Below, one piece after another: positions 1 through 7,942 of a stretch of 64,000 bases of DNA (its first letter is position 1; each line of letters starts with the position of its first letter). The stretch is taken from the NCBI GenBank assembly GCA_913057905.1, contig CAJXPB010000001.1, positions 1,550,001 through 1,614,000 on the forward strand. The letters run 5' to 3'. This stretch comes from an uncultured Pseudomonadota bacterium. GTDB taxonomy: Bacteria > Myxococcota_A > Bradymonadia > Bradymonadales > Bradymonadaceae. The notes under the pieces were generated by a model. The model was not told the origin of the DNA. It was given only the letters and a program-made list of their open reading frames with translations, and ran no database searches. Both the position numbers and the translations under genes were made by a program.

Positions 1-1
1 C

Positions 2-160
2 AATCACATGGGAATGGAAGTCGTCGGCATCAGTTGCATCACCAACTTCGCCGCGGGACTCGGCAACGAGAAGCTCGACCACGAGGACGTAAAGCGCGTG
101 GCCGCCGAGATCCGAGATACCTTCGCAACGCTTGTGAAGGCCATCACGACTGACATCTGA
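2..160 (+). CDS. purine nucleoside phosphorylase, C-terminal fragment
   Basis: The window opens inside this gene; 52 codons and the stop remain. The visible residues contain HMGMEVVGISCITNFAAG, the conserved C-terminal segment of trimeric purine nucleoside phosphorylases (phosphorolysis of purine nucleosides to base plus ribose-1-phosphate). In that family the segment contributes to the purine-binding site. It lies one base upstream of cytidine deaminase, so the two form a nucleoside-salvage operon. The specific substrate (guanosine/inosine or methylthioadenosine) cannot be decided from this fragment. Confidence 0.85.
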   Translation, partial: NHMGMEVVGISCITNFAAGLGNEKLDHEDVKRVAAEIRDTFATLVKAITTDI

Positions 161-161
161 T

Positions 162-620
162 ATGACTACATCGACCCGAGAATCGATCGACAAGGCCACC
201 TGGGACCGACTCGCCGACGCCGCCCTGGAGGTTCGCGAAAACGCCTACGCGCCCTATTCGGATTTTCCGGTCGGCGCCGCGATCCTCTGTGACGACGGCA
301 CGGTCGTCCGGGGCTGCAATATGGAGAATGCGGCCATCGGCGACACCATCTGTGCCGAACGAACGGCCATCGGACAGGCGGTCTCTCGGGGTCAGCGGTC
401 GTTTCGGGCCCTCGCCGTCGCCACCGATCTGGCGCCGCCGGGCGCCCCCTGCGGTTCGTGCCGGCAGGTGCTGTCGGAGTTTTGCGACGCACTTCCGATT
501 CTGCTGGTGAATCCCGACGGCGGCCGCGAGTTCGTCGAGTTGACCGACCTGCTGCCCCGCTCTTTTAACCGAGCCGCTGCCGGAGACCGTCTGGGCGCCT
601 CACCGAATCAGTCGGACTGA
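162..620 (+). CDS. cdd: cytidine deaminase
   Basis: A 152-residue, single-domain cytidine deaminase, the usual length of the homotetrameric class. It hydrolyses cytidine/deoxycytidine to uridine/deoxyuridine in the cytoplasm. The zinc site is complete: CAE (Cys64, catalytic Glu66) and PCGSC (Cys97 and Cys100). The N-terminal NAYAPYSDFPVGAA and GCNMENA motifs bind the nucleoside. The ATG lies one base after the stop of the phosphorylase gene with no strong Shine-Dalgarno, which suggests translational coupling. The two neighbours make a pyrimidine/purine salvage unit. Confidence 0.95.
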   Translation: MTTSTRESIDKATWDRLADAALEVRENAYAPYSDFPVGAAILCDDGTVVRGCNMENAAIGDTICAERTAIGQAVSRGQRSFRALAVATDLAPPGAPCGSCRQVLSEFCDALPILLVNPDGGREFVELTDLLPRSFNRAAAGDRLGASPNQSD

Positions 621-636
621 ACCTCCCGGAGACACC

Positions 637-1131
637 GTGAAGATCGGCGACCTGCTGCGCGACAGACCCCTCATCTTCTGGGCGGTGGTGTTCCTGGCGG
701 TACCAGCGATCGCCGCGGTTCTTCCGCTCGACTGGTCGGCGCCGGAGGGCAAGGGCATCTTCGAGATGAAGCCCAAGCTGAGCCCGTTCTCCGATCGGGT
801 CGTCGAGATCGACCGTCGACTGAATGCCGGCGAACCCGTCGAAGTTCAGGGCGAGCGCTGGCAAACGATCCGACCGATGCTCCAGGCCCGCCGACTCACC
901 CAAGCCGGCCCCATGTCGCAGGGCGAGATCCGCCGGGCGATGGATCTGCTCACGGAGATGAACCGCCAGATCGCCCGGGAGCCGAACCCCGACTCCAAGG
1001 CCGCCGTCCGCACGCTGTGGCATGACCGACTGGCCGATGAACTTCCCCGCCTGCACGCCGACCGTATCGGACCCGCTCTCGAAAAGCTGCGCGGCCAGGT
1101 CGAGCGCCATCTGACCATCGCCAAGAAGTAG
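637..1131 (+). CDS. hypothetical membrane-anchored protein
   Basis: A 164-residue protein of unrecognised family. It starts with GTG, preceded by GGAG five bases upstream. Residues 12-28 (LIFWAVVFLAVPAIAAV) form one transmembrane helix or uncleaved signal anchor, and the rest is a charged, mostly helical domain with many Arg/Glu, expected outside the membrane. It follows cytidine deaminase by 16 bases and is probably co-transcribed, but nothing in the sequence ties it to nucleoside metabolism. A strong hairpin follows the stop. Confidence 0.7.
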   Translation: MKIGDLLRDRPLIFWAVVFLAVPAIAAVLPLDWSAPEGKGIFEMKPKLSPFSDRVVEIDRRLNAGEPVEVQGERWQTIRPMLQARRLTQAGPMSQGEIRRAMDLLTEMNRQIAREPNPDSKAAVRTLWHDRLADELPRLHADRIGPALEKLRGQVERHLTIAKK

Positions 1132-1134
1132 AAC

Positions 1135-1160
1135 AGCCCGCCCGGTCTCCCGGGCGGGCT
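1135..1160. terminator. bidirectional hairpin terminator
   Basis: A perfect 10-bp stem AGCCCGCCCG/CGGGCGGGCT with a 6-base loop lies between the convergent ends of the salvage operon (+) and pckA (-). There is no clear T-tract on either side, so it may act as a weak or Rho-assisted terminator for both strands. Confidence 0.65.
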
Positions 1161-1183
1161 GTGGTGTTCCGGTCGACGACCGA

Positions 1184-2767
1184 TCAGTCGATGGATGGTC
1201 CAGCGTCGATGATCGCCTGGTCGGCCTTGTCGGCGTAATCCTGGAAGTTCTCCTGGAAGAGTCCCACCAGGTGCTCGGCCTTCTTGTCGTAGGCCTCCGC
1301 GTCGTCCCAGGTCTTGCGCGGTTGCAGGACCTGATCCGGCACGTGGGGGCAGCTGGTCGGCATCTGCAGCCCGAAGTAGTCGTCGGTGACCGTGCTCACA
1401 TCACCCAGATCGCCGCCATGAATGGCGTCGATGATCGAGCGTGTGTACGGCAGGTCGATGCGATGGCCGGTTCCGTAGGGTCCGCCCGTCCAGCCCGTGC
1501 TGACGAGCCAGGCGTTGGCATCGTGCTTGCGAATCTTGTCGGCCAGGATTTCGGCGTAGACCGTCGGGTGACGGACCAAAAAGGCCGCGCCGAAGCCCGC
1601 CGAGAAGGTCGCCTCCGGCTCGTCGATGCCCACCTCGGTGCCCGCAACCTTGGCGGTGTAGCCACTGATAAAGTGGTACATCGCCTGCTCGGGACTCAGC
1701 TTCGAGACCGGCGGCAGAATTCCGAAGGCGTCACAGGTCAGGAAGATGATGTTGTCCGGGTGATCCGACACGCACGGAATCTTGGCGTTGTCGATGTGGT
1801 GGACGGGGTACGACGTGCGGGTGTTTTGCGTGATGCTGTCGTCGGTGTAGTCGACTTCCCGGGTCTCCTCGTCGTAGACGACGTTCTCCAGGATGGCGCC
1901 GAACTTGATAGCGTTGTAGATCAGCGGCTCTTCTTCGGCCGACAGATCGATGGTCTTGGCGTAACAGCCACCTTCGATGTTGAAGACACCGTTGTCGGTC
2001 CAACAATGCTCGTCGTCGCCGATGAGCTTTCGGTTCGGATCGCTGGACAACGTCGTCTTGCCGGTGCCCGACAGACCGAAGAACAACGACGTATCGCCGT
2101 CGTCGCCCTCGTTGCACGAGCAGTGCATCGACAGCACATCCTCTTCGGGCATCAGCCAGTGCATCAGCGTGAAGATGCCCTTTTTCATCTCACCGGCGTA
2201 CTCGGTGCCGAGGATGACCATCTCGTCGGCTTCCAGGTTCAGCGCCACGCTGGCGTCGGAGTCGACGCCCTCGACGTGCGGGTTCGCCGAAAACTCGCCG
2301 GCGTTGAAGATGGTGAAGTCCGGCTTGCCGAACTCGTTGAGCTCGGTGTCGCTGGGCCGCCGAAGCATGTTGTGCATAAACAGCGCGTGGTAGGCGCGGC
2401 TGGTCACGATTCGGACCTTCCGGTCGTAGTCGCGGTCCCACCCGGCAAACGCGTCGATCACGTAGAGGCGATCCTGCTCGTTCAGATAGTTGATCGCCCG
2501 GTTTCGGTTCGCCTCGAAGGACTTCGAGCTCAGCGGCATGTTGATGTCGCCCCACCAGATCTCGTCAGAACTCTCGGCGTTCTTGACGATCCGCTTGTCC
2601 TTGGGGGTGCGGCCCGTCTTCTCGCCGGAGTACGAGATCAAAGCGCCCGAGGAGGCGATGGCAGCATTCTCGTGCTCGAGTGCCTCTTCGTACAGCTTGG
2701 GAGGCGAGGGGTTCCGAAGGACGGTATCGACCTCGATCCCGTAGCGATTCAGATCCAGACTACTCAT
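1184..2767 (-). CDS. pckA: phosphoenolpyruvate carboxykinase (ATP)
   Basis: A 527-residue ATP-type PEP carboxykinase of normal length, which interconverts oxaloacetate + ATP and PEP + ADP + CO2 (first step of gluconeogenesis, cytoplasmic). The kinase P-loop GLSGTGKTTLS is at residues 231-241. It is followed by the metal/nucleotide-binding GDDEHCWTDNGVFNIEGG block, and the RIVTSRAYHALFMHNM block precedes it. The ATG has an AGAGGA ribosome-binding site eight bases upstream. The gene is transcribed alone; about 180 bases upstream carry no other gene and presumably hold its promoter. It is acidic throughout, as are many proteins of this window. Confidence 0.97.
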   Translation of the reverse strand: MSSLDLNRYGIEVDTVLRNPSPPKLYEEALEHENAAIASSGALISYSGEKTGRTPKDKRIVKNAESSDEIWWGDINMPLSSKSFEANRNRAINYLNEQDRLYVIDAFAGWDRDYDRKVRIVTSRAYHALFMHNMLRRPSDTELNEFGKPDFTIFNAGEFSANPHVEGVDSDASVALNLEADEMVILGTEYAGEMKKGIFTLMHWLMPEEDVLSMHCSCNEGDDGDTSLFFGLSGTGKTTLSSDPNRKLIGDDEHCWTDNGVFNIEGGCYAKTIDLSAEEEPLIYNAIKFGAILENVVYDEETREVDYTDDSITQNTRTSYPVHHIDNAKIPCVSDHPDNIIFLTCDAFGILPPVSKLSPEQAMYHFISGYTAKVAGTEVGIDEPEATFSAGFGAAFLVRHPTVYAEILADKIRKHDANAWLVSTGWTGGPYGTGHRIDLPYTRSIIDAIHGGDLGDVSTVTDDYFGLQMPTSCPHVPDQVLQPRKTWDDAEAYDKKAEHLVGLFQENFQDYADKADQAIIDAGPSID

Positions 2768-2953
2768 GTGCGATCCTCTTGTGCTGAATGGCCCAGGCCC
2801 GTCGGCTCTCGCCAGTTGTTGAAGTGTGCACGCGCGCCGGCCCGCAGAACGTAACCTAATGATGAGTCCGTCACAGATTCATCCGAGCGCAGCTTTATCG
2901 AATCATCGGACCCAATACAAGAGCGTCACACGAAGGACACATATCCTCCGAGT

Positions 2954-4018
2954 TTACGGCTGCCATGTGGACTCCGTCGCCGGCTGGGCGGCCGGCTTGC
3001 CAAAGAGATATCCCTGAAAAAACTCGACCCCGAGATCCTTGAGCACCTCGAACTGCTCCGGCTCCTCGACGCCTTCACCGAGGACCCGCCGGCCGTCCTT
3101 TCTGGCGAGTTCGACCAGACTCTCGCAGATATCCCGGTGAAACTCGGACTCGGCGACCCGTGAGACGAGCCCCCGATCGATCTTCATCAGTTCCGGCCTG
3201 AGATCGCCCAGGAGGTTCAGTCCGGCGTATCCGGCCCCGATGTCGTCGAGGCCGACCTTGAATCCGCTGTCCCGGTAGTGGCTGAGGATGCCGTTGAGAT
3301 GGTCCGGGTCATCGACCTCCTGAGTCTCGACGACCTCGAAGATGATCCGCTCGGGATCCATCCCGAGTTCCTCGACGACGCGTTCGGTGGTTCGCAGGCA
3401 AAACCGCGGTTTGTAGATCGCAGTCGGCAGGAAGTTGATCAGGATGAAGGCGTCGTTTGCGCCTAGATCCTTGCCGGCGTTGCGGAGGTGCTCTTCCCGG
3501 CAGATCCGATCCAGCATAAACTGCAACTCTTCCTTGAAGGCCCAGTCCAGCAGATCGACCGGCGAAACAATGTCCCCGTTTTCATCGATCCCGCGCATCA
3601 GGCATTCGTAGCCCCACAGATCCAGCTCCGGGCCTGCAAAGACCGGCTGGTAGTGCGTGGCGATCCGACGTTCCTCGAGGATCCCGACCAGCGGGGTCGT
3701 CTCCTGTTCGGCGAAGGTCTCCAGGGGATCGGCGTGGAGCAGATCGTTGAGGTAGTCCGAGACGTCGGCATCGGCCGAAGTCATCAGAGCTCGAAAAGAC
3801 GAGAGGCCATCGTCGAATTCGGTCCGGAAGAAGTTGGCGACCTCGGACCCCGAGGCCCACTCCCTCTCGCCGCCGATCGGTACTTCGACGAGAGCCGGAT
3901 CCGCCGAGGCTCCCCACTCCATTTCGTCGGCGATCTCTTCGACGCGGCCGATGATTTCTGGGTCGTCCGGCGGGACGACAACCATCTTCCGGATGGTGCT
4001 TCGACACTCGCAATTCAT
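2954..4018 (-). CDS. EAL-domain protein (putative c-di-GMP phosphodiesterase)
   Basis: A 354-residue protein with an unassigned N-terminal part (about residues 1-110) and a C-terminal EAL domain (about 115-345). The signature is modified to ECLMR, but the Glu is kept. Other catalytic positions are visible: Asn in INFLP, Glu in FEVVET, the double Asp in DDIGAGY, Lys in MKID, Glu in GEGVEE and Gln in FFQGYLFGKP. It may therefore still hydrolyse c-di-GMP to pGpG. There is no membrane segment and no GGDEF domain. Its ATG overlaps the stop of the deacetylase gene by four bases (ATGA), so the two are translationally coupled. Activity versus binding-only function is undecided. Confidence 0.85.
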   Translation of the reverse strand: MNCECRSTIRKMVVVPPDDPEIIGRVEEIADEMEWGASADPALVEVPIGGEREWASGSEVANFFRTEFDDGLSSFRALMTSADADVSDYLNDLLHADPLETFAEQETTPLVGILEERRIATHYQPVFAGPELDLWGYECLMRGIDENGDIVSPVDLLDWAFKEELQFMLDRICREEHLRNAGKDLGANDAFILINFLPTAIYKPRFCLRTTERVVEELGMDPERIIFEVVETQEVDDPDHLNGILSHYRDSGFKVGLDDIGAGYAGLNLLGDLRPELMKIDRGLVSRVAESEFHRDICESLVELARKDGRRVLGEGVEEPEQFEVLKDLGVEFFQGYLFGKPAAQPATESTWQP

Positions 4019-4953
4019 GCTTTTTTGACCTCCGTGACGCTCACTTCTTCAACCCGCTCTCTCCCAAAGGCAGCCGCCGCCTCGAAGACATCCGCGTGGG
4101 CGACGACCGATGCCTCGATGGGTTCGGCGTAGCCTCCTCCCATGAGGACGACAACCGGGACGTCGAGTCGGCGGGCCAACCTGAATACCTTTCGGTTGCG
4201 CCGACGCAATCCTCCGCGGGTCACGTTGAGGCGTCCCAGGTCATCTTCTGCAAGGCTATCGACGCCGGCCTGAAAGATGATCAAATCGGGTTGCCAGTCT
4301 TCCACTGCAGCCAACCCCTCGTCGACGCCAGCCAGATACCGCGGATCCCCGGAGCCCTCCGGGACACCGACGTCCAGGTCGCTGGTCTGCTTCCGGAAAG
4401 GATAATTCTCAGCACAGTGGACTGAAAGTGTGAAAATATCAGGGTACTCGGTCAGCAACGAGGCCGTGCCATCGCCCTGATGGACATCGAGGTCGACGAC
4501 CCCGACCGAATCGAAGCCTCGACTCAGCGCCGCCACCGCCCCCAGCGCCACATCGTTGAAGACGCAGTAACCGCCTCCGTGATCGGCGAATGCGTGATGG
4601 GTGCCCCCTGCGAGGTTCCCGGCAACGGCCGCTCCGTCGAAGACATCTTGAAAAGCCGCCAGGCTCCCTCCGGCGATGGTCAGCGCGCGGTCGACGAAGT
4701 CCTCGGTCCAGGGCCGGAATCCAATGGCTCGCACGGCGTCTCGGTCGAGAGTTCCGTCGACGAAGGCCCGCACGAACGACGCGTCGTGCACCGGCGTCAT
4801 GGCCTCGGGCTCAGCCCTGGGCGCCGGGCGAATCTCGACACTGCCCAGACGTGCGCGCACCTCGTCACGCACCTTCCGGTAGCGACTCTTCGGAAACCGG
4901 GCCTCATCATCGATCGCGTGGGTGTATAGATCGCTGTAGTAAAGAGTCAGCAA
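4015..4953 (-). CDS. histone deacetylase family protein (AcuC/acetylpolyamine amidohydrolase-like)
   Basis: A zinc-dependent deacetylase of the bacterial HDAC superfamily, 312 residues with the start chosen here. Visible landmarks are GGTHHAF (catalytic His pair), GGGYCVFNDVA, the metal ligands Asp and His in VVDLDVHQGDGT, the distal Asp in FQAGVDSLAEDDLG and the GGGY near the C-terminus. Family members usually begin close to the LTLYYSD motif, which here directly follows a TTG codon at 4953. An ATG at 5052 would add 33 residues unlike the family; neither start has a good ribosome-binding site. The protein-lysine or small-molecule substrate is unknown. It is the first gene of a two-gene unit with the EAL protein. 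Confidence 0.85.
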   Translation of the reverse strand: MLTLYYSDLYTHAIDDEARFPKSRYRKVRDEVRARLGSVEIRPAPRAEPEAMTPVHDASFVRAFVDGTLDRDAVRAIGFRPWTEDFVDRALTIAGGSLAAFQDVFDGAAVAGNLAGGTHHAFADHGGGYCVFNDVALGAVAALSRGFDSVGVVDLDVHQGDGTASLLTEYPDIFTLSVHCAENYPFRKQTSDLDVGVPEGSGDPRYLAGVDEGLAAVEDWQPDLIIFQAGVDSLAEDDLGRLNVTRGGLRRRNRKVFRLARRLDVPVVVLMGGGYAEPIEASVVAHADVFEAAAAFGRERVEEVSVTEVKKA

Positions 4954-5138
4954 GTCGTGGAATCGTTTCTGTGTGTATGTTCGCCAGCAGTTGACGCTCT
5001 GGAGGCACCTGCGTACGGTAGGGTCGCTCGTCACGTTCAACAATCGTCTCATGCACGAAGCGCCGATTTCGGCTCACGCCACCGGACCTTCGACTGGCGA
5101 GCTTGGAGATTATTTGTGTCTACCAGTGAGGAGGAATG

Positions 5139-5402
5139 ATGCATCGACTTCGCCTGCCCCGCAGTTGGGTGATGGCGCTGCTTTTGGTCGGGCTCGCGGG
5201 ACTACTCGCATCCTGCGCCACGACCAAACGGCGTATCGTCACCAAGGCTGCCGACGCTCCCGACAACAAGGTCAAGTTCATCTACCAGGAGTACCCCGAC
5301 GAGAAGACCGGGGTCATCGAATGCAAGGCCGACTCGAAGGGGAACCTCTCGGACTGTCGGAAGCTCAAGATCAAGTTCGTGGATAAATTCATTCAATACT
5401 GA
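5139..5402 (+). CDS. small lipoprotein, unknown function
   Basis: An 87-residue lipoprotein with a signal peptide ending in the lipobox LLASC, so it should be lipidated and envelope-anchored. The ATG at 5139 is preferred over the ATG at 5136, because GAGGAGG at 5128-5134 lies only one base from the first but four from the second. The mature part is short and charged, with a Cys pair ten residues apart (ECKADSKGNLSDC). It heads a group of three lipoprotein genes that share such a Cys-pair element. No known domain was recognised. Confidence 0.75.
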   Translation: MHRLRLPRSWVMALLLVGLAGLLASCATTKRRIVTKAADAPDNKVKFIYQEYPDEKTGVIECKADSKGNLSDCRKLKIKFVDKFIQY

Positions 5403-5428
5403 TTTCCCCTCACCACGAGGAGCTTTTC

Positions 5429-5917
5429 ATGTTGTCTAGACGCGTCCTGGCAATCCTCGCCGGGGTGGCTTTCTGCGTAGTGATGGGAACATCGTGTTCA
5501 TCCGTCACGCGCGATATCCGCAAGGTCGATGCCCACCCCACCAAAAATGTCACTCTACTTCAGTCCTACGACACAAAGCAGAGCTGGTTCGGCGGTACCA
5601 CCACGACCTACCAGTTCTGGTACTGCACTCAGAAGGGCGACACCGTCACATGCATGAAAAACTGCGGTGACGAACGACGGTGCCCCACCGGATCGGCTCT
5701 CACCATCAACGTCTCGCCGAGCGCCGTGGCTCGCGGAGATGCTCCGCAACGGCAAGACACCGCATCCTCCACGGGAAGCTCCGAGACGGACCGCGGCTCC
5801 ACCGAGGAGAGCGAACCCACGGACTCCGACCCGATGGAATCTGACGAAATGGACTCCTCGGGCTTCAAAACAGGCGATGACTCCGACAGCGATTCCAGCC
5901 AGGGAGGTGACCAGTGA
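5429..5917 (+). CDS. lipoprotein with acidic Ser/Asp-rich tail
   Basis: A 162-residue lipoprotein with signal peptide and lipobox MGTSC, preceded by a GAGGAG ribosome-binding site. Residues 30-90 look folded and contain YCTQKGDTVTCMKNCGD, a Cys pair with spacing near that of both neighbouring lipoproteins. From about residue 100 the chain becomes a low-complexity Asp/Glu/Ser/Thr tail of about 60 residues, probably disordered and surface-exposed. Its stop overlaps the GTG start of the next gene. Function unknown. Confidence 0.75.
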   Translation: MLSRRVLAILAGVAFCVVMGTSCSSVTRDIRKVDAHPTKNVTLLQSYDTKQSWFGGTTTTYQFWYCTQKGDTVTCMKNCGDERRCPTGSALTINVSPSAVARGDAPQRQDTASSTGSSETDRGSTEESEPTDSDPMESDEMDSSGFKTGDDSDSDSSQGGDQ

Positions 5918-6435
5918 ATTATCTTCCCACCAAGACACGATTCTTCGCACTCGCCGCGATCGTTGCGGTTTCGTTTGCCGTAAGCGCCTGCGCCACCGGG
6001 CCCAGCCCGCGGACCCTGGTCAACAATGACCTGGTCGGCACCCACACGGTGCAATACGAACTCAAGAAACGAGCTGTGGGAACCAGCGGCAAGTTTCTGA
6101 AGGCGATGGCCGACTCCGAAGACGACAAGATCCTCTACGACCTGTGGATCCGAGTCTGCGACATCAACAGTCAGGATGAACAGGTCAACTGCCAGTCCTC
6201 CACGGTCCTCGAGGCCCTGGATATGAACCCCGGCTCCGGAAGCTACGATCTGCTGGCCGCCCGAACCATCACGACGATGTTCTGGCACAAGGAGAACGTC
6301 TTCTACATCGGCTACACCGACCCCAATCCGAAGGTCCGGCGCTGCTACGTCAAGCAGAACAACGCCATGACCTGTCAGGATCAGGCGAACCTCAACTCGA
6401 TGCTGACCAAGACGGTTGGCGGCAAGATGAAATGA
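5914..6435 (+). CDS. lipoprotein, unknown function
   Basis: A 173-residue lipoprotein with the lipobox VSAC. The GTG start overlaps the preceding stop (GTGA) and has a very strong GGGAGGTGA site, which indicates translational coupling. The motif RRCYVKQNNAMTCQDQ near the C-terminus resembles the Cys-pair elements of the two upstream lipoproteins. This suggests three diverged paralogues or partners in one surface complex. No family was recognised. A textbook terminator follows 25 bases after the stop. Confidence 0.75.
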   Translation: MNYLPTKTRFFALAAIVAVSFAVSACATGPSPRTLVNNDLVGTHTVQYELKKRAVGTSGKFLKAMADSEDDKILYDLWIRVCDINSQDEQVNCQSSTVLEALDMNPGSGSYDLLAARTITTMFWHKENVFYIGYTDPNPKVRRCYVKQNNAMTCQDQANLNSMLTKTVGGKMK

Positions 6436-6460
6436 CGGCGTCCGTCTGACGCACATCCGA

Positions 6461-6490
6461 CCCCGGGCCGGCGACGGCCCGGGGTTTTTT
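6461..6490 (+). terminator. Rho-independent terminator of the lipoprotein operon
   Basis: A perfect 10-bp GC stem CCCCGGGCCG/CGGCCCGGGG with a GCGA tetraloop is followed by six T residues. It ends the three-gene lipoprotein operon. Confidence 0.93.
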
Positions 6491-6521
6491 GTTGCCCCGG
6501 GGGTCGTCTCTCTGGAGGGTG

Positions 6522-6598
6522 CAGGCAGTTGGAGGTTGTGTCTTTGGGATCGGCAGCTGGCTGGAGGTTGCGTGTTTGGAATCGGCAGCTGGCTGGAG
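6522..6598. repeat. 32-bp tandem repeat, about 2.5 copies
   Basis: The block ATCGGCAGCTGGCTGGAG occurs at 6549-6566 and again at 6581-6598 (period 32), with a degenerate first copy from about 6522. It lies in a 565-base convergent gap that contains no gene. The inverted GC-rich sequences around 6655-6720 can also fold. Confidence 0.75.
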
Positions 6599-6746
6599 AT
6601 GCCGACACGGGCTGGATCGGGCGTGAGGTAGATGGTCGTCCCGGTCTCGCGCCGCGGAACGCGGCGCAGCGAACCGGGCGATCCTGCGGCGTGTCGCGCC
6701 AAAGGCGCGCCGCCGCGGACTAGGCAAAGTCGTTGCCGTCGCGGAG

Positions 6747-6840
6747 ATCGTCGTACGTCGTACGTCCTACGCGAGACGCGAAAACCGTGAAACGCGGATC
6801 CCCGTCGTACCTCGTACGTCCTACGCGAGACGCGAAAGCG
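6747..6840. repeat. 54-bp tandem duplication with TCGTACGTCCTAC core
   Basis: The core starting TCGTACGTCCTACGCG occurs at 6758-6783 and 6812-6837 (26 of 26 bases identical, period 54). The CGTACG hexamer inside it is self-complementary. The repeat sits between convergent genes and is probably non-coding. A minus-strand open frame across it is Arg-rich and has no coding character. Confidence 0.75.
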
Positions 6841-6942
6841 TAAAACCCGGGCGCGAGCGCAGCGCGGCCCGGGGTGTCCAACGCCCGAATGTCGAACCAC
6901 TCCCATACCCCACCTGAGCGCTTGCCCGATGAAGACCGCTGA

Positions 6943-6988
6943 CCCCCGGCCGACGTCGGCGCCATCCGGGCGCCGACGAGCCCGGGGG
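6943..6988 (-). terminator. large GC hairpin after the inositol-lipid operon
   Basis: An imperfect stem of CCCCCGG...CGTCGGCGCC paired with GGCGCCGACG...CCCGGGGG around an ATCC loop lies 12 bases beyond the stop of the PAP2 gene. It is a probable terminator of the operon. There is no T-tract. Confidence 0.6.
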
Positions 6989-7000
6989 AGGCACACACCC

Positions 7001-7942
7001 CTACGCAGACCCACATTTTCCGTCCGCCCCAAGAACCCGCGCAGCCTGCGCGTGGATCCATGCGACGATCTCCGAGCCACGCTCCGATTCGACCGCCAGG
7101 TAGGTCGCGTAGGCGAAGCCGATCCCGGCGACGACATCGATGAGGTAGTGGTGGCCCAGATAGACGGCAAAAAAGGCCATCAGGCCGGCGTAGATGGCAG
7201 CAGCCCAGCTCGCCGTCGAGCCGCGCTGGTAGAGTGCCAGCCAGGTCGGGCAGGCGACGTGCAAGGAGGGCATGGCGCCGAAGACGTAGGTCGAGCTCTG
7301 ATAGATCGAAGCGAAGTGGGGGTAGCCGAGCCATGCGTCGACACGTGCGAGTGCGGCCGGGTCGCCGATGACGCAGGAGGCGGGGGTCTGCAAGCCGAAG
7401 ACTTCGACGTACCAGGGCGGCGCGACGGGCCAGGCGGCCTGGATGGCAAACCCGGCAACATTCAGAGCCAGAAAGCCCCAGATGTAGTTGCGCCAGCGGC
7501 GATAATCCTGCGGGTCGCTGGAGCGACCGATTCGCCACCACAGAAAGACCGCAAAACCGATAGCCGTCAGGATGTGGGTCGAGTACCAGATGCCGCCGAC
7601 CAGATCGACGGCGAACCAGTGGGTCTGGCGGAAGGCCTCGACCGGGCCGTCGGGATGCATCCAGCCAAACAGCGCCAGCTCTGCATCGTAGATCCACTCG
7701 ACGGTGACCTGTTTGAACGAGCGGGGTCGAAAGAGGCGCAACAGGTCGTAGACCCAGGCAAAGATGACGACGGGAACGAGAGTCAGGGCCAACTGCCGCG
7801 TTCGACGCGACCACCACGTCAGGCCAGCGAGGGCGCCGAGCATGGCCCAGTGTTCCAGACGCAGGGGATTGATGGCCGCGTAGGCCACGATGGCCACCCC
7901 GACGGCCACCAGATGGGCTGTGGGGACGACTCGGTTGTTCAT
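7001..7942 (-). CDS. PAP2/Aur1-type membrane enzyme, putative inositol phosphorylceramide synthase
   Basis: A 313-residue polytopic membrane protein with about six hydrophobic helices. It carries the PAP2 superfamily motifs PSLH (Ser226, His228) and GHHYLID (His265, Asp269), plus a WPVAPPWY block at 171-178 as in the Aur1/IPC-synthase branch. Such enzymes transfer a phospho-headgroup (for example inositol phosphate from phosphatidylinositol) to a lipid alcohol such as ceramide, or act as lipid phosphatases. As last gene of an operon that begins with inositol-phosphate synthase, the transferase role is attractive but inferred. Its ATG overlaps the MMPL stop by four bases. Confidence 0.85.
   Translation of the reverse strand: MNNRVVPTAHLVAVGVAIVAYAAINPLRLEHWAMLGALAGLTWWSRRTRQLALTLVPVVIFAWVYDLLRLFRPRSFKQVTVEWIYDAELALFGWMHPDGPVEAFRQTHWFAVDLVGGIWYSTHILTAIGFAVFLWWRIGRSSDPQDYRRWRNYIWGFLALNVAGFAIQAAWPVAPPWYVEVFGLQTPASCVIGDPAALARVDAWLGYPHFASIYQSSTYVFGAMPSLHVACPTWLALYQRGSTASWAAAIYAGLMAFFAVYLGHHYLIDVVAGIGFAYATYLAVESERGSEIVAWIHAQAARVLGADGKCGSA

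Noticed and set aside
5629-7170. 513-codon open frame on the minus strand
   Set aside because: It crosses two lipoprotein genes, a strong terminator and the tandem repeats; the product is Arg-rich low complexity.
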